DNA of 34,777 bases from Stutzerimonas stutzeri. GTDB lineage: Bacteria > Pseudomonadota > Gammaproteobacteria > Pseudomonadales > Pseudomonadaceae. Below the pieces are notes generated by a model. That model did not search any database. It saw nothing but the letters and a program-made list of their open reading frames with translations, and had not been told where the DNA came from. Location: contig NZ_JXXD01000003.1 in assembly GCF_000935215.1 (NCBI RefSeq), positions 1-34,777 of the forward strand, in the 5' to 3' direction. Below are positions 1 through 9,262 of this stretch, one piece after another (position 1 is the first letter of the stretch; each line of letters starts with the position of its first letter). The translations under genes were made by a program, and so were the position numbers.

Positions 1-30
1 CTCCCCGTTGGGGAGAGGGTTGGGGTGAGG
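1..30. repeat. REP-like palindrome inside the 3' end of the DUF559 gene
   Basis: CTCCCC (1-6), a GTT loop and GGGGAG (10-15) form a perfect 6-bp hairpin, followed by a G-rich stretch to base 30. Read on the minus strand it encodes the PHPNPLPNGE tail. Dispersed palindromes with this coding signature are known in many proteobacterial genomes, often next to DUF559 genes. Only one copy is visible here, so the repeat nature is inferred from general knowledge. Confidence 0.5.
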
Positions 31-393
31 GGTACGGGTATCAATCCAGCTCAAGATTTCAGTCAGAACACCCTCTAGATTCCGTATCACATCCAGATTG
101 CTGAAGCGTAGAACCTCCAGCCCGTGGTGCTGCAGGTAGGCCGTGCGCAAACGGTCTTTCGCCAGACCAGCTTCGTCGAAGTGCTGACCGCCATCGAGTT
201 CAACTACAAGTCGCAATTCTGCACAGTAGAAATCCAGGACATAGGGCGGGCACGGATGCTGTCGGCGAAATTTGAATCCGGCTAAGCCGCGATTGCGCAA
301 CTGGCGCCACAGCAGACGCTCGCAATCGGTGAGTTGGTATCGCAGGTGTCTGGCGAACTGGCGTTGTTCGGGGGAGGCGCGTTCGGTGGGCAT
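1..393 (-). CDS. DUF559 endonuclease-like domain protein (3' end cut by window)
   Basis: The reading frame starts at the ATG at 393-391, preceded by AAGGA at a good distance, and stays open to base 1, so at least 131 residues are present and the stop lies outside the window. The protein has the compact DUF559 pattern of the restriction-endonuclease-like fold. An acidic residue sits in VLDFYC (D54), followed by VVELDGGQH (E65, D67), and a terminal HGLEVLRFSN strand follows. Proteins of this family resemble very-short-patch-repair nucleases, but most have no proven substrate. The last visible residues (TPHPNPLPNGE) are encoded by a palindrome at 1-15 of a kind often found at the ends of such genes. 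The family call is fairly sure; the biological role is unknown. Confidence 0.8.
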   Translation of the reverse strand, partial: MPTERASPEQRQFARHLRYQLTDCERLLWRQLRNRGLAGFKFRRQHPCPPYVLDFYCAELRLVVELDGGQHFDEAGLAKDRLRTAYLQHHGLEVLRFSNLDVIRNLEGVLTEILSWIDTRTPHPNPLPNGE

Positions 394-481
394 TCACGGT
401 CCTTGTGAAAAGGCAGCCTCTCGCTTCCATGCGAGAGCGCATCTAAATGAGCGCAGCGGCAGTAATGCGCAGAATCAACTA

Positions 482-506
482 CGCCTGCTGTACCCCGCAG
501 CAGGCG
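482..506 (-). terminator. Hairpin downstream of prfC
   Basis: CGCCTGCTG (482-490) and CAGCAGGCG (498-506) form a perfect 9-bp stem with a 7-base loop, 11 bases past the prfC stop on the minus strand. The stretch after it is only mildly T-rich, so this is a plausible but not textbook intrinsic terminator. Confidence 0.5.
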
Positions 507-516
507 CATTCCTGGG

Positions 517-2100
<1,584 letters not shown>

Positions 2101-2151
2101 CGGAATTAAGGAACCCGTCGACGAGTAGTCGGTCTGTCAAAAAAGGCGGCG

Positions 2152-2157
2152 ATTATA
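2152..2157 (-). promoter_or_regulatory. -10 box of the prfC promoter
   Basis: Read on the minus strand this is TATAAT, an exact match to the sigma-70 -10 consensus, giving a leader of roughly 45 bases before the prfC ATG. No good -35 box lies 16-18 bases upstream, so the promoter call rests on the -10 alone. Confidence 0.5.
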
Positions 2158-2506
2158 GCGGTAAATGGATTCCGCTGCGGCCCGCACGGCTGCGGAAATC
2201 GCCGATTTGTGCAGTTTCCATGACGCTTTGTTTTGAATCGACAACAACTCGAAACGGATGCACCTTCGGGACGTTTTTTTGATTGATCTATGCCCCCCTT
2301 GGTCCTAAAGTTCGCGCCCGAACGTCCATGCTGGCAACGATCCATCCGGCTCAAGTACTGACGACGAGAGATCCTCCGTGATACTCGGCGACATGCCTTG
2401 GGAAGTAGGCGAACCAAAGTGGGGAAACTGATCAGGCGTTCTTGTCAGGGCTGATGCCCTCCATCCCTCATCCGACTTTTGTTTCCCGTTTTTTGGAGTC
2501 CCACGC
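2158..2506 (+). promoter_or_regulatory. speC upstream/leader region
   Basis: This is the gap between the prfC promoter and speC. It contains no long reading frame. It carries a possible 12-codon upstream ORF (2393-2431) and a small hairpin AGGGC-TGAT-GCCCT (2447-2460). A T-rich stretch just before the speC ribosome-binding site (GGAG, about 9 bases from the ATG) completes it. I could not assign a confident speC promoter. A leader of this type could carry post-transcriptional control of polyamine synthesis, but that is inference. Confidence 0.35.
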
Positions 2507-3670
2507 ATGACGGTCAAGATCGAAGACTATTACCCTCGCGCCACCTTCCAGAAGATGAAGGCATTTGCCGACCAGCACGAAACCCCCTTCGTGGTGATCG
2601 ACACCGAAACCATCAGCAAGGCCTATGACGACCTGCGCGCCGGTTTCGAATTCGCCAGCGTGTACTACGCCGTCAAGGCCAACCCGGCGGTCGAGATCAT
2701 CGATCTGCTGCGCGACAAGGGTTCGAGCTTCGATATCGCCTCGATCTATGAGCTGGACAAGGTGATGTCCCGCGGCGTTGGCCCGGAGCGCATCAGCTAC
2801 GGCAACACCATCAAGAAAGCCAAGGACATCCGCTACTTCTACGACAAGGGTGTGCGCATGTTCGCCACCGACTCGGAAGCCGACCTGCGCAACATCGCCA
2901 AGGCCGCGCCGGGTTCGAAAGTCTATGTACGCATCCTCACCGAAGGCTCTACCACTGCGGACTGGCCGCTGTCGCGCAAGTTCGGCTGCCAGACCGACAT
3001 GGCGATGGATCTCTTGATCCTCGCACGTCAGCTGAAGCTGGAGCCCTACGGCATTTCCTTCCATGTCGGTTCGCAGCAGCGCGACATTTCCGTATGGGAC
3101 GCCGCCATCGCCAAGGTCAAGGTGATCTTCGAGCGTCTGAAGGAAGAAGACGGCATCGAGCTGAAGATGATCAACATGGGTGGCGGTTTCCCCGCCAACT
3201 ACATCACCCGCACCAACAGCCTTGAAACCTACGCCGAGGAAATCATCCGCTTCCTCAAGGAAGACTTCGGCGACGAGTTGCCGGAAATCATCCTCGAGCC
3301 GGGTCGCTCGCTGATCGCTAACGCCGGCATCCTCGTCAGTGAAGTGGTGCTGGTGGCACGCAAGTCGCGTACCGCGGTCGAGCGCTGGGTGTATGTCGAC
3401 GTGGGCAAGTTCAGCGGTTTGATCGAAACCATGGACGAGTCGATCAAATTCCCGATCTATGCCGAGAAGAAGGGCGAGGTCGAGGAAGTGGTGATCGCCG
3501 GTCCGACCTGCGACAGCGCCGACATCATGTACGAGAACTACAAGTACGGCCTGCCGCTTAACCTGGCCATCGGCGACCGCCTGTACTGGCTGTCCACCGG
3601 TGCCTACACCACCAGCTACAGCGCCGTCGAATTCAACGGCTTCCCGCCGCTGAAGGCTTACTACATCTAA
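2507..3670 (+). CDS. speC: Ornithine/lysine decarboxylase, fold-III (eukaryotic type)
   Basis: This 387-residue PLP enzyme decarboxylates ornithine (some relatives also lysine) to putrescine/cadaverine, the entry step of polyamine synthesis. It belongs to the alanine-racemase-fold group, not the large fold-I SpeC of E. coli. Visible are the PLP lysine in YYAVKANP (K57), HVGSQ (H186), the glycine-rich MGGGFP, EPGR (264-267) and the catalytic cysteine in GPTCDSADI (C335). Length and order match the Pseudomonas enzyme. The gene is followed by a strong intrinsic terminator, so it is monocistronic. The exact preference for ornithine over lysine cannot be read from the sequence with certainty. Confidence 0.93.
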   Translation: MTVKIEDYYPRATFQKMKAFADQHETPFVVIDTETISKAYDDLRAGFEFASVYYAVKANPAVEIIDLLRDKGSSFDIASIYELDKVMSRGVGPERISYGNTIKKAKDIRYFYDKGVRMFATDSEADLRNIAKAAPGSKVYVRILTEGSTTADWPLSRKFGCQTDMAMDLLILARQLKLEPYGISFHVGSQQRDISVWDAAIAKVKVIFERLKEEDGIELKMINMGGGFPANYITRTNSLETYAEEIIRFLKEDFGDELPEIILEPGRSLIANAGILVSEVVLVARKSRTAVERWVYVDVGKFSGLIETMDESIKFPIYAEKKGEVEEVVIAGPTCDSADIMYENYKYGLPLNLAIGDRLYWLSTGAYTTSYSAVEFNGFPPLKAYYI

Positions 3671-3688
3671 GCCGTAGACGATGAACGA

Positions 3689-3720
3689 ACGCCCCGCATT
3701 GCGGGGCGTTTTCGTTTCTG
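3689..3720 (+). terminator. Intrinsic terminator of speC
   Basis: ACGCCCCGC (3689-3697) and GCGGGGCGT (3701-3709) form a perfect GC-rich stem with a 3-base loop, followed by a T-rich tail (TTTCGTTTCTG). It lies 18 bases after the speC stop and probably also ends convergent transcription from the Sel1 gene. Confidence 0.9.
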
Positions 3721-3728
3721 TGCTTCGT

Positions 3729-4487
3729 TCACCGCAACCCGGCGCGTAGCTCGTCGTGTCGCCGCGCGTAGGCCTCGACGATATCGGCGATCTGAGGCAA
3801 TGCGGCGGCCTGCAGGCTGGCCAGCGCGGTCTCGACGAACTTCAGGTGGCCAACCTCAAGCGCGCGGTCCAGCCAATGCCGGGCGGCGTCCCATTGCTGC
3901 TGGGTGAGCAGCACGGCGGCATGGCTGAACTGGCCGCGAAAGTCGCCAGCCTCCGCGGAACGTCGATACCAGCCGTGCGCCGCTGACACGTCGCGCGACA
4001 CACCGCGGCCTTCTTCCAGGCAGCGTCCGGTCAGGTTCATCGACTTGGCGTGGCCCAGCTCGGCGGCCTGGCGGTATAGGCGATAAGCCGCGACTTCATC
4101 CTGCGGAATGCCGCGGTCGGTGGCGAGCAGATTGGCCAGGTTGTACATGCCCCAGTCCAACCCCATGTCTGCCGCGCGCCGGTACCGCTCGGCGGCGCGT
4201 GCGGGATTGGCCGGGCAGCCCCAGCCAAGCTCGTGGCAGCGTCCGGCCATGTTGCAGGCCATGGCGTGGCCGCGGCCGGCGGCGATGCCGAACCAGGTCA
4301 GGGCCAGTTCGGGATCGGCCTGGATGCCGCGGCCCTCCAGCAGGATTTGCCCGAGCAGCGCCTGCGCTTCGATTTCCCCGGTCGCGGCGGCCGCGAGGAC
4401 CAGGCGTGCGGCTCGGTGCGGTTCCTCGGCCAGCTTGCCCAGCTGGTCGCTGTAGAGGGCTTCCTCACGGCGCAGAAGATGAGGCAT
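3729..4487 (-). CDS. Sel1-repeat (TPR-like) protein downstream of piuC
   Basis: The protein has 252 residues and is built largely of Sel1-like repeats (pattern A..LG....G.G...D...A..W...AA..G), with at least four visible from about residue 35 to 190. Such alpha-solenoids mediate protein contacts; no catalytic motif is seen. There is no obvious signal peptide, so it is probably cytoplasmic. The ATG (4487-4485) overlaps the piuC stop by one base (TGATG), indicating translational coupling. In Pseudomonas aeruginosa a gene of the same type also sits beside piuC (established synteny, from memory). A partner or adaptor role in iron metabolism is inference. The longer open frame upstream to 5195 is an antisense-like extension over piuC and is not used. 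Confidence 0.85.
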   Translation of the reverse strand: MPHLLRREEALYSDQLGKLAEEPHRAARLVLAAAATGEIEAQALLGQILLEGRGIQADPELALTWFGIAAGRGHAMACNMAGRCHELGWGCPANPARAAERYRRAADMGLDWGMYNLANLLATDRGIPQDEVAAYRLYRQAAELGHAKSMNLTGRCLEEGRGVSRDVSAAHGWYRRSAEAGDFRGQFSHAAVLLTQQQWDAARHWLDRALEVGHLKFVETALASLQAAALPQIADIVEAYARRHDELRAGLR

Positions 4488-5167
4488 CAGACCTCGACCC
4501 AGCGGCGCAGCAGGTTGTGATAGGTGCCGGTCAGTTGCACCAGGGATGGGTGCTCCGGCACATCGGCGGTCAGTTGCTGGATGGCCTGGTCCATCTCGTA
4601 GAGCAGCGTGCGCTGCGCATCCTCGCGCACCAGGCTCTGAATCCAGAAGAACGAAGCCAGCCGTGCGCCGCGCGTGACCGGCTCGACCTTGTGCAGGCTG
4701 GTGCTGGGGTAGAGCACCATGTCGCCGGCAGCGAACTTCACCCGCTGCGTGCCGTAGGTGTCGTGGATCACCAGTTCGCCGCCGTCGTACTCGTCGGGAT
4801 CGCTGAAGAACAGTGTGGCGGACAGGTCGGTGCGCACGCGTTCGGCGCTGTTGCGTACCTGACGCACCGCATTGTCGATGTGATAGCCAAACTCGCCGCC
4901 TGCCGTGTAGCAGTTGAACAGGGGCGGAAAGACCTTGCTCGGCAGCGCGGCAGACATGAACTGCGGGTGCTGCCAGAGCCGTTGCAGCATGGCTTCGGCA
5001 ATCTCGCGGGCGAGTGGGTCGTCCTCCTCCAGCTGCAGATTGTATTTGGCCTTGGCCGACTGATAGCCAGCCGTGACGCGGCCGTCCTGCCAGTTGGCCT
5101 GTTCCAGCGCGGAGCGAATACGGTCGGTTTCTTCTCGGGAGAACACATTGGCAATGCGTAGAAGCAT
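4487..5167 (-). CDS. piuC: PKHD-type Fe(II)/2-oxoglutarate hydroxylase PiuC
   Basis: The protein has 226 residues, the normal length for the PiuC/YbiX family of iron-regulated 2-oxoglutarate dioxygenases. The facial triad is H96-x-D98 (in GYHIDNAVR) and H159 (SLHKVEPV), and the 2-oxoglutarate-binding arginine is R169 ([11 protein letters not shown]). All are intact, so it should be active. It has no signal peptide, so it is cytoplasmic. The natural substrate is unproven; members sit with catechol siderophore receptors (piuA, fiu). It diverges from piuA across Fur-like boxes and overlaps the downstream Sel1 gene by one base, so the two form an operon. Confidence 0.94.
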   Translation of the reverse strand: MLLRIANVFSREETDRIRSALEQANWQDGRVTAGYQSAKAKYNLQLEEDDPLAREIAEAMLQRLWQHPQFMSAALPSKVFPPLFNCYTAGGEFGYHIDNAVRQVRNSAERVRTDLSATLFFSDPDEYDGGELVIHDTYGTQRVKFAAGDMVLYPSTSLHKVEPVTRGARLASFFWIQSLVREDAQRTLLYEMDQAIQQLTADVPEHPSLVQLTGTYHNLLRRWVEV

Positions 5168-5191
5168 GGATCACCGGCAGGAGTGAAAAGA

Positions 5192-5210
5192 GCAAATGAT
5201 ATTAGTATGC
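5192..5210. promoter_or_regulatory. Fur-like box, piuC side of the divergent promoter
   Basis: The 19-mer contains AATGATA and matches the classical Fur consensus at about 11 of 19 positions by hand alignment. It overlaps a TAATAT -10-like element for piuC (minus strand, around 5199-5204). Iron-dependent repression is expected for this gene pair in pseudomonads. Confidence 0.5.
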
Positions 5211-5255
5211 ATTCAGGTGTTTCAGAATGCGACAGGATGTATCAGAATGCTACCT

Positions 5256-5274
5256 GCTAATAATAGCAATTCGC
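5256..5274. promoter_or_regulatory. Fur-like box, piuA side
   Basis: GCTAATAATAGCAATTCGC matches the 19-bp Fur consensus at about 12 of 19 positions by hand alignment and lies about 30 bases before the piuA ATG, where it would block the promoter. With the box at 5192 it gives each divergent gene its own site. Confidence 0.55.
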
Positions 5275-5305
5275 AGTTGCATAAACTTCCAAGGATCCGC
5301 ATTAC

Positions 5306-7564
5306 ATGTCGCGTCAGTCTCTAGAACTTGCCCAGCCACCTCGCGTGTTGGCTTCGGCTATCGGTGTCGCCCTTACCGCTTTCTCCGCTCCCTCCATGGC
5401 TCAGGTCGTGCCTGCAGCGTCATCGCCCAGCGAAGCGCCGGTTGCGCTCGATGAAGTGACGGTGATCGGTGAGCAGGAACAGGCCTACAAGGCCGATACA
5501 TCCGCTTCGAAGAAATACACGGCACCGCTGCGTGAAACACCGAAGTCGGTCACCGTGATCACCGACCAGGTGATTCGCGACACCGGTTCGCTGACGTTGG
5601 TCGATGCATTGCGCACCACTTCCGGCATCACCTTCGGTGCGGGCGAGGGCGGAAATCCGGCGGGCGACCGGCCGATCATCCGCGGCTTCAACGCCGAGAG
5701 CGATACCTTCATCGACGGCCTGCGTGACGTTGGCTCGCAAACCCGCGAGATCTTCAACGTCGAGAGCATCGAAGTGAGCAAGGGGCCGGGCTCAGCCTAC
5801 ACCGGTGCCGGCTCCACGGGCGGCAGCCTCAACCTGATCAGCAAGACCGCCAAGCAACGCGACTTCGGCGATGCCAGCGTCACCCTCGGTTCGGACCAGA
5901 CACGCCGCTATACGCTGGACGTCAACCGCGTGCTCGGTGACAACGTCGCCGGCCGTCTGAACCTGATGAAGCACGAGGCCAACGTCGCCGGCCGCGATGG
6001 TGTGGATGTCAGTCGTTGGGGCGTGGCACCGACCATCACCTTCGGCTTCGATACGCCGACCCGGGCGACGCTGTCTTACTACCACCTGGAAACAGACGAC
6101 ATGCCGGACTACGGCATTCCGCTGACCGTGGCTACGCCAGGCAATCCAGGTCGCGAGCCAGTGAGCGTGGATCGCGACAACTTCTACGGCCTTGAAAGCC
6201 GCGACTTCCGCGAGAGCACCACGGATGCCGGCACCATTCGGCTCGAGCACGACCTGAACGAGAACCTGACCGTCTCCAACACTACGCGTATCGCCCGCAC
6301 CACCCTGGACTACATCGTCACCAACCCGGACGATTCGCGTGGCAACGTGCCCAATGGACTGGTTTCGCGCTCTGCCAAGAGCCGCAATTCCGATACCCAG
6401 AGCTGGGTCAACCAGACCGATCTGACGGCGCGATTCGACATCGGCAGCATCGAGCACACCCTGGTGACCGGCGTGGAAATCAGCGATGTCGGCGTGCACA
6501 ACCGACCCTACGTGGTCACTCCGGGCACCAGCGGCAACACCTGTTCGTCGGCGCACCTGGCTTCGGGCGACTGCACCAGCCTGTCCAACCCGAGCTCCAA
6601 GGATGCCTGGACCGGCAGCATCGCGCGCAGCGCGGCGACGACCGATACCGACACCGAAACGCTGGCGGCCTACGTCTTCGATACGCTGAAGTTCAACGAG
6701 CAGTGGTCGCTGAACATGGGCCTGCGCTACGACGACTACGAAACGGAGCAGAAGGCCGTCTCCACCGCCGGTGTCGTCACCCGGCCGGAGAACAAGAGCC
6801 ACTTCTGGAACTACCAGTTGGGTCTGGTCTTCAATCCGCTGCCCAATGGCAGCATCTACGCGGCGTGGTCGACCTCCAGCAACCCGTCCGGCGAGACCGG
6901 CGGCGAAGGCTCCGATGCGCTCAGCGTGAACAACCAGGTTCTCGATCCGGAGCGCAACCGCAACTACGAGATCGGCACCAAGTGGGACTTCTTCGACGAG
7001 CGTCTGGGCCTGACCGCCGCGCTGTTCCGCACCGAGAAGACCAACGCGCGGGTTACCAACGCCAGCGGTTTCCAGGAAAGCATCGGTGAAACCCAGGTCG
7101 ACGGCCTGGAGCTGGGCGCCACCGGCCAGATCACCCGTAACTGGCAGGTGTTTGCCAGCTATACCTATCTGGACGCCGAACTGGTCAAGTCCGGTGCCGC
7201 CAACGTCGGCACCCGCGCGGCGCCGGTGTACGTGGAAGGGCTGTACGACGGTAACGAGGTGCCGAGCACGCCGAAGCACAGCTTCAGCTTCTGGAACACC
7301 TACAACCTCACCCAGGACCTGACCATCGGTGGCGGTGCGACCTACGTCGACTCCCGCTTCGGCGACACGGCCAACAACATCGAGGTACCGGAATACTGGC
7401 GCTACGATGCGATGGCCGCCTATCGCGTGAGCAAGAATCTGGACCTGCAGCTGAACGTGCAGAACCTGACCGACAAGCGCTATTTCGATCAGGTCTACGG
7501 CAGCCACTATGCCCACGTCGCGGCCGGTCGTACTGCGTTACTGAGCACCAACTTCCACTTCTGA
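5306..7564 (+). CDS. piuA: TonB-dependent catechol siderophore receptor (PiuA type)
   Basis: This 752-residue outer-membrane receptor imports ferric catechol-type siderophores using TonB energy. A signal peptide ends near residue 32 (SMA-Q). The TonB-box region DEVTVIG follows near residue 49, then the plug domain (KSVTVITDQVIRDTG, IIRGFNAES, IDGLRDVGSQ, KGPGSAYTG) and a 22-strand barrel ending in LLSTNFHF with the terminal aromatic residue. The start is supported by AAGGA 10 bases upstream. Adjacent divergent piuC and the following reductase gene match the piuA-piuC-piuB neighbourhood of P. aeruginosa. Receptors of this type also admit siderophore-conjugated beta-lactams. The family is certain; orthology to PiuA is likely. 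Confidence 0.92.
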   Translation: MSRQSLELAQPPRVLASAIGVALTAFSAPSMAQVVPAASSPSEAPVALDEVTVIGEQEQAYKADTSASKKYTAPLRETPKSVTVITDQVIRDTGSLTLVDALRTTSGITFGAGEGGNPAGDRPIIRGFNAESDTFIDGLRDVGSQTREIFNVESIEVSKGPGSAYTGAGSTGGSLNLISKTAKQRDFGDASVTLGSDQTRRYTLDVNRVLGDNVAGRLNLMKHEANVAGRDGVDVSRWGVAPTITFGFDTPTRATLSYYHLETDDMPDYGIPLTVATPGNPGREPVSVDRDNFYGLESRDFRESTTDAGTIRLEHDLNENLTVSNTTRIARTTLDYIVTNPDDSRGNVPNGLVSRSAKSRNSDTQSWVNQTDLTARFDIGSIEHTLVTGVEISDVGVHNRPYVVTPGTSGNTCSSAHLASGDCTSLSNPSSKDAWTGSIARSAATTDTDTETLAAYVFDTLKFNEQWSLNMGLRYDDYETEQKAVSTAGVVTRPENKSHFWNYQLGLVFNPLPNGSIYAAWSTSSNPSGETGGEGSDALSVNNQVLDPERNRNYEIGTKWDFFDERLGLTAALFRTEKTNARVTNASGFQESIGETQVDGLELGATGQITRNWQVFASYTYLDAELVKSGAANVGTRAAPVYVEGLYDGNEVPSTPKHSFSFWNTYNLTQDLTIGGGATYVDSRFGDTANNIEVPEYWRYDAMAAYRVSKNLDLQLNVQNLTDKRYFDQVYGSHYAHVAAGRTALLSTNFHF

Positions 7565-7580
7565 TCCCGCTGTGAAAATG

Positions 7581-7610
7581 ACAAAGGCCGCTCTTCGAAG
7601 CGGCCTTTGT
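7581..7610. terminator. Bidirectional terminator between piuA and the reductase gene
   Basis: ACAAAGGCCGCT (7581-7592) and AGCGGCCTTTGT (7599-7610) form a perfect 12-bp stem with a 6-base loop between two convergent genes. A- and T-bearing stem ends let it work in both directions. Confidence 0.85.
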
Positions 7611-7624
7611 CGTTATGGCGGACA

Positions 7625-9190
7625 TCAATACAGGTCGCGGCGATAGCGTCCCTGCTCGCTCAGCTGTTCCAGCCGCGCCTGGCCGAGCAGACCGAGCAGG
7701 ATCTGCTGCACTTCCTGCCCCATGCCTTCCAGGCTGCCGCAAACGTAGATCGCCGCGCCCTGATCGACCCAGTGACGCAGGTCGTCGGCCGCATCCCGTA
7801 GGACGTGCTGCACGTAGCGCTTGTCCGGCTGATCGCGAGAAAAAGCCAGATCCAGCCGCGCCAGTAGGCCGCTATCGAGCCAACGCTGCAGTTCGTCATG
7901 AAAGAAAAAGTCGTGGGCGGCGTTGCGTTCGCCGAATAGCAGCCAGTTTCGTGAGCCTTGGGAAGTGGCGGCGCGTTCGCGCAGGTGTGCTCGCAGCCCG
8001 GCGATGCCGGTGCCATTTCCGATCAGAATGAGCGGTGTCTCGCCAGCCGGGCCGTGAAACGACGGATTGCTACGGATACGCAGGTCGATCGCTTCGCCAA
8101 GCGCGGCATAACGGCACAACCAGCCCGAACCGAGTCCTGGCGTGCCATCCGGATAGCTGGCCTCGCGCACCACCAGCTGCAGCGAACCATCGGTTGCGAC
8201 TGAGGCGATCGAGTATTCGCGGTGGGGCAACGCAGGCAGGGCCAGCAGGGCATCAGCGTCGAGGGCACGCAGCTGCGCGGTCTCGGGCAGCCTTCGGTTG
8301 CTTAGGTGCGCTGCCAGGCTCCGACCATCAATGAGTCTGTGGGGATCGAGCCCGAGGTGTTGCAGCATCGCTTCCACGCGCACGAGGTCGTGCCGCGGGC
8401 CGACTTCGACGATATCGCCGGCGCGCCAGTGCTGCTGATCGTCTATCGGAACCAGCTTCAGATGCTGCACTGGCGCACCGGCGCTACCGGGGTTAAGGCA
8501 GCGTCGGTCGGTGAGGCGCCAGCGTTGATAGGGTGCCGGCAGCCAGTCGCTGAAATCGCTGCTGCCACTCAGATGCGCAAGTTGATGCTGCCAGTGGCCC
8601 AGCACGCCGGCATCGGCTCTGTCAGCCTCCAGGCGATCAAATAGAGGTGTGGCGCCACATTGCTTCAGTCGCTCATCCAGGCGCTGCCCGAATGCGCAGA
8701 AATGACGGTACTGGCGATCACCGAAAGCCAGTACGGCGTACTCCAGATCGTGCAGTGCCAGGCTTGCTCCGGCCAGACTCCGCTCGAAGCGCGCGCCATT
8801 GTCTGGAGGTTCGCCTTCGCCATAGGTGCTGACAACGAACAGGATGCGCCGGGCGGGTAGTCGGTTCGGCTCCAACTCATTCAACGGCAGTAGCTGTACG
8901 TCCACGCCAGCATCGCGGAGTTGGTCTGCGCTGTGCGCGGCATAGCGCTGCGCTTGCCCGCCTTGGCTGGAGTAGGCCACCAACAGTGCGGTCGTAGTGG
9001 CGGCAGGTGTCGGTTGGGAGCACAGCTGCTTACGCCAGCAGTACAACGACACTGCCAGGTAGGTGGCGATTACCAGCGCAGCACTGATCGCCCGCGGCGG
9101 TTGCCACCACAGCAGCAGCGCAGCGATGGCGGTGCAGCCGAGCAGCGGCGAAATACGCTGCACGGATGAGAAAGGCGAGGGCAAAGACAT
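7625..9190 (-). CDS. Membrane-anchored flavodoxin/FNR reductase (PiuB-type, reductase half)
   Basis: The protein has 521 residues. Two hydrophobic segments (about 13-29 and 35-52) anchor it. A flavodoxin domain starts near residue 68 (VAYSSQGGQAQ, STYGEGEPPDN, FGDRQYRHFC). A sulfite-reductase-like FAD/NADPH module follows, with REYSIAS for FAD, GNGTGIAGL for NADPH and a terminal RRDLY aromatic. It should pass electrons from NADPH through FAD and FMN to a membrane partner. In P. aeruginosa the comparable PiuB protein carries PepSY, flavodoxin and FNR domains in one chain; here the PepSY part is a separate gene at 10672-11265. The likely target is ferric siderophore iron in the periplasm (inference). 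It is the last gene of a four-gene operon. Confidence 0.88.
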   Translation of the reverse strand: MSLPSPFSSVQRISPLLGCTAIAALLLWWQPPRAISAALVIATYLAVSLYCWRKQLCSQPTPAATTTALLVAYSSQGGQAQRYAAHSADQLRDAGVDVQLLPLNELEPNRLPARRILFVVSTYGEGEPPDNGARFERSLAGASLALHDLEYAVLAFGDRQYRHFCAFGQRLDERLKQCGATPLFDRLEADRADAGVLGHWQHQLAHLSGSSDFSDWLPAPYQRWRLTDRRCLNPGSAGAPVQHLKLVPIDDQQHWRAGDIVEVGPRHDLVRVEAMLQHLGLDPHRLIDGRSLAAHLSNRRLPETAQLRALDADALLALPALPHREYSIASVATDGSLQLVVREASYPDGTPGLGSGWLCRYAALGEAIDLRIRSNPSFHGPAGETPLILIGNGTGIAGLRAHLRERAATSQGSRNWLLFGERNAAHDFFFHDELQRWLDSGLLARLDLAFSRDQPDKRYVQHVLRDAADDLRHWVDQGAAIYVCGSLEGMGQEVQQILLGLLGQARLEQLSEQGRYRRDLY

Positions 9191-9262
9191 GACTCGTTGG
9201 CGGGGTTGCGGAATTCGGCGCTGCCTGAGCCGTAGATAGCGGCTCGGGCAGCTATTCGGACG

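Noticed and set aside
4488-5195. N-terminal extension of the Sel1 gene over piuC
   Set aside because: The extension lies in another frame of the well-supported piuC and has no Sel1 pattern; the repeats begin only after the ATG at 4487.
5792-7516. 574-codon open frame opposite piuA
   Set aside because: It is an antisense shadow of a complete TonB receptor; low-complexity Val/Ala/Gly/Arg composition and no plausible motifs.
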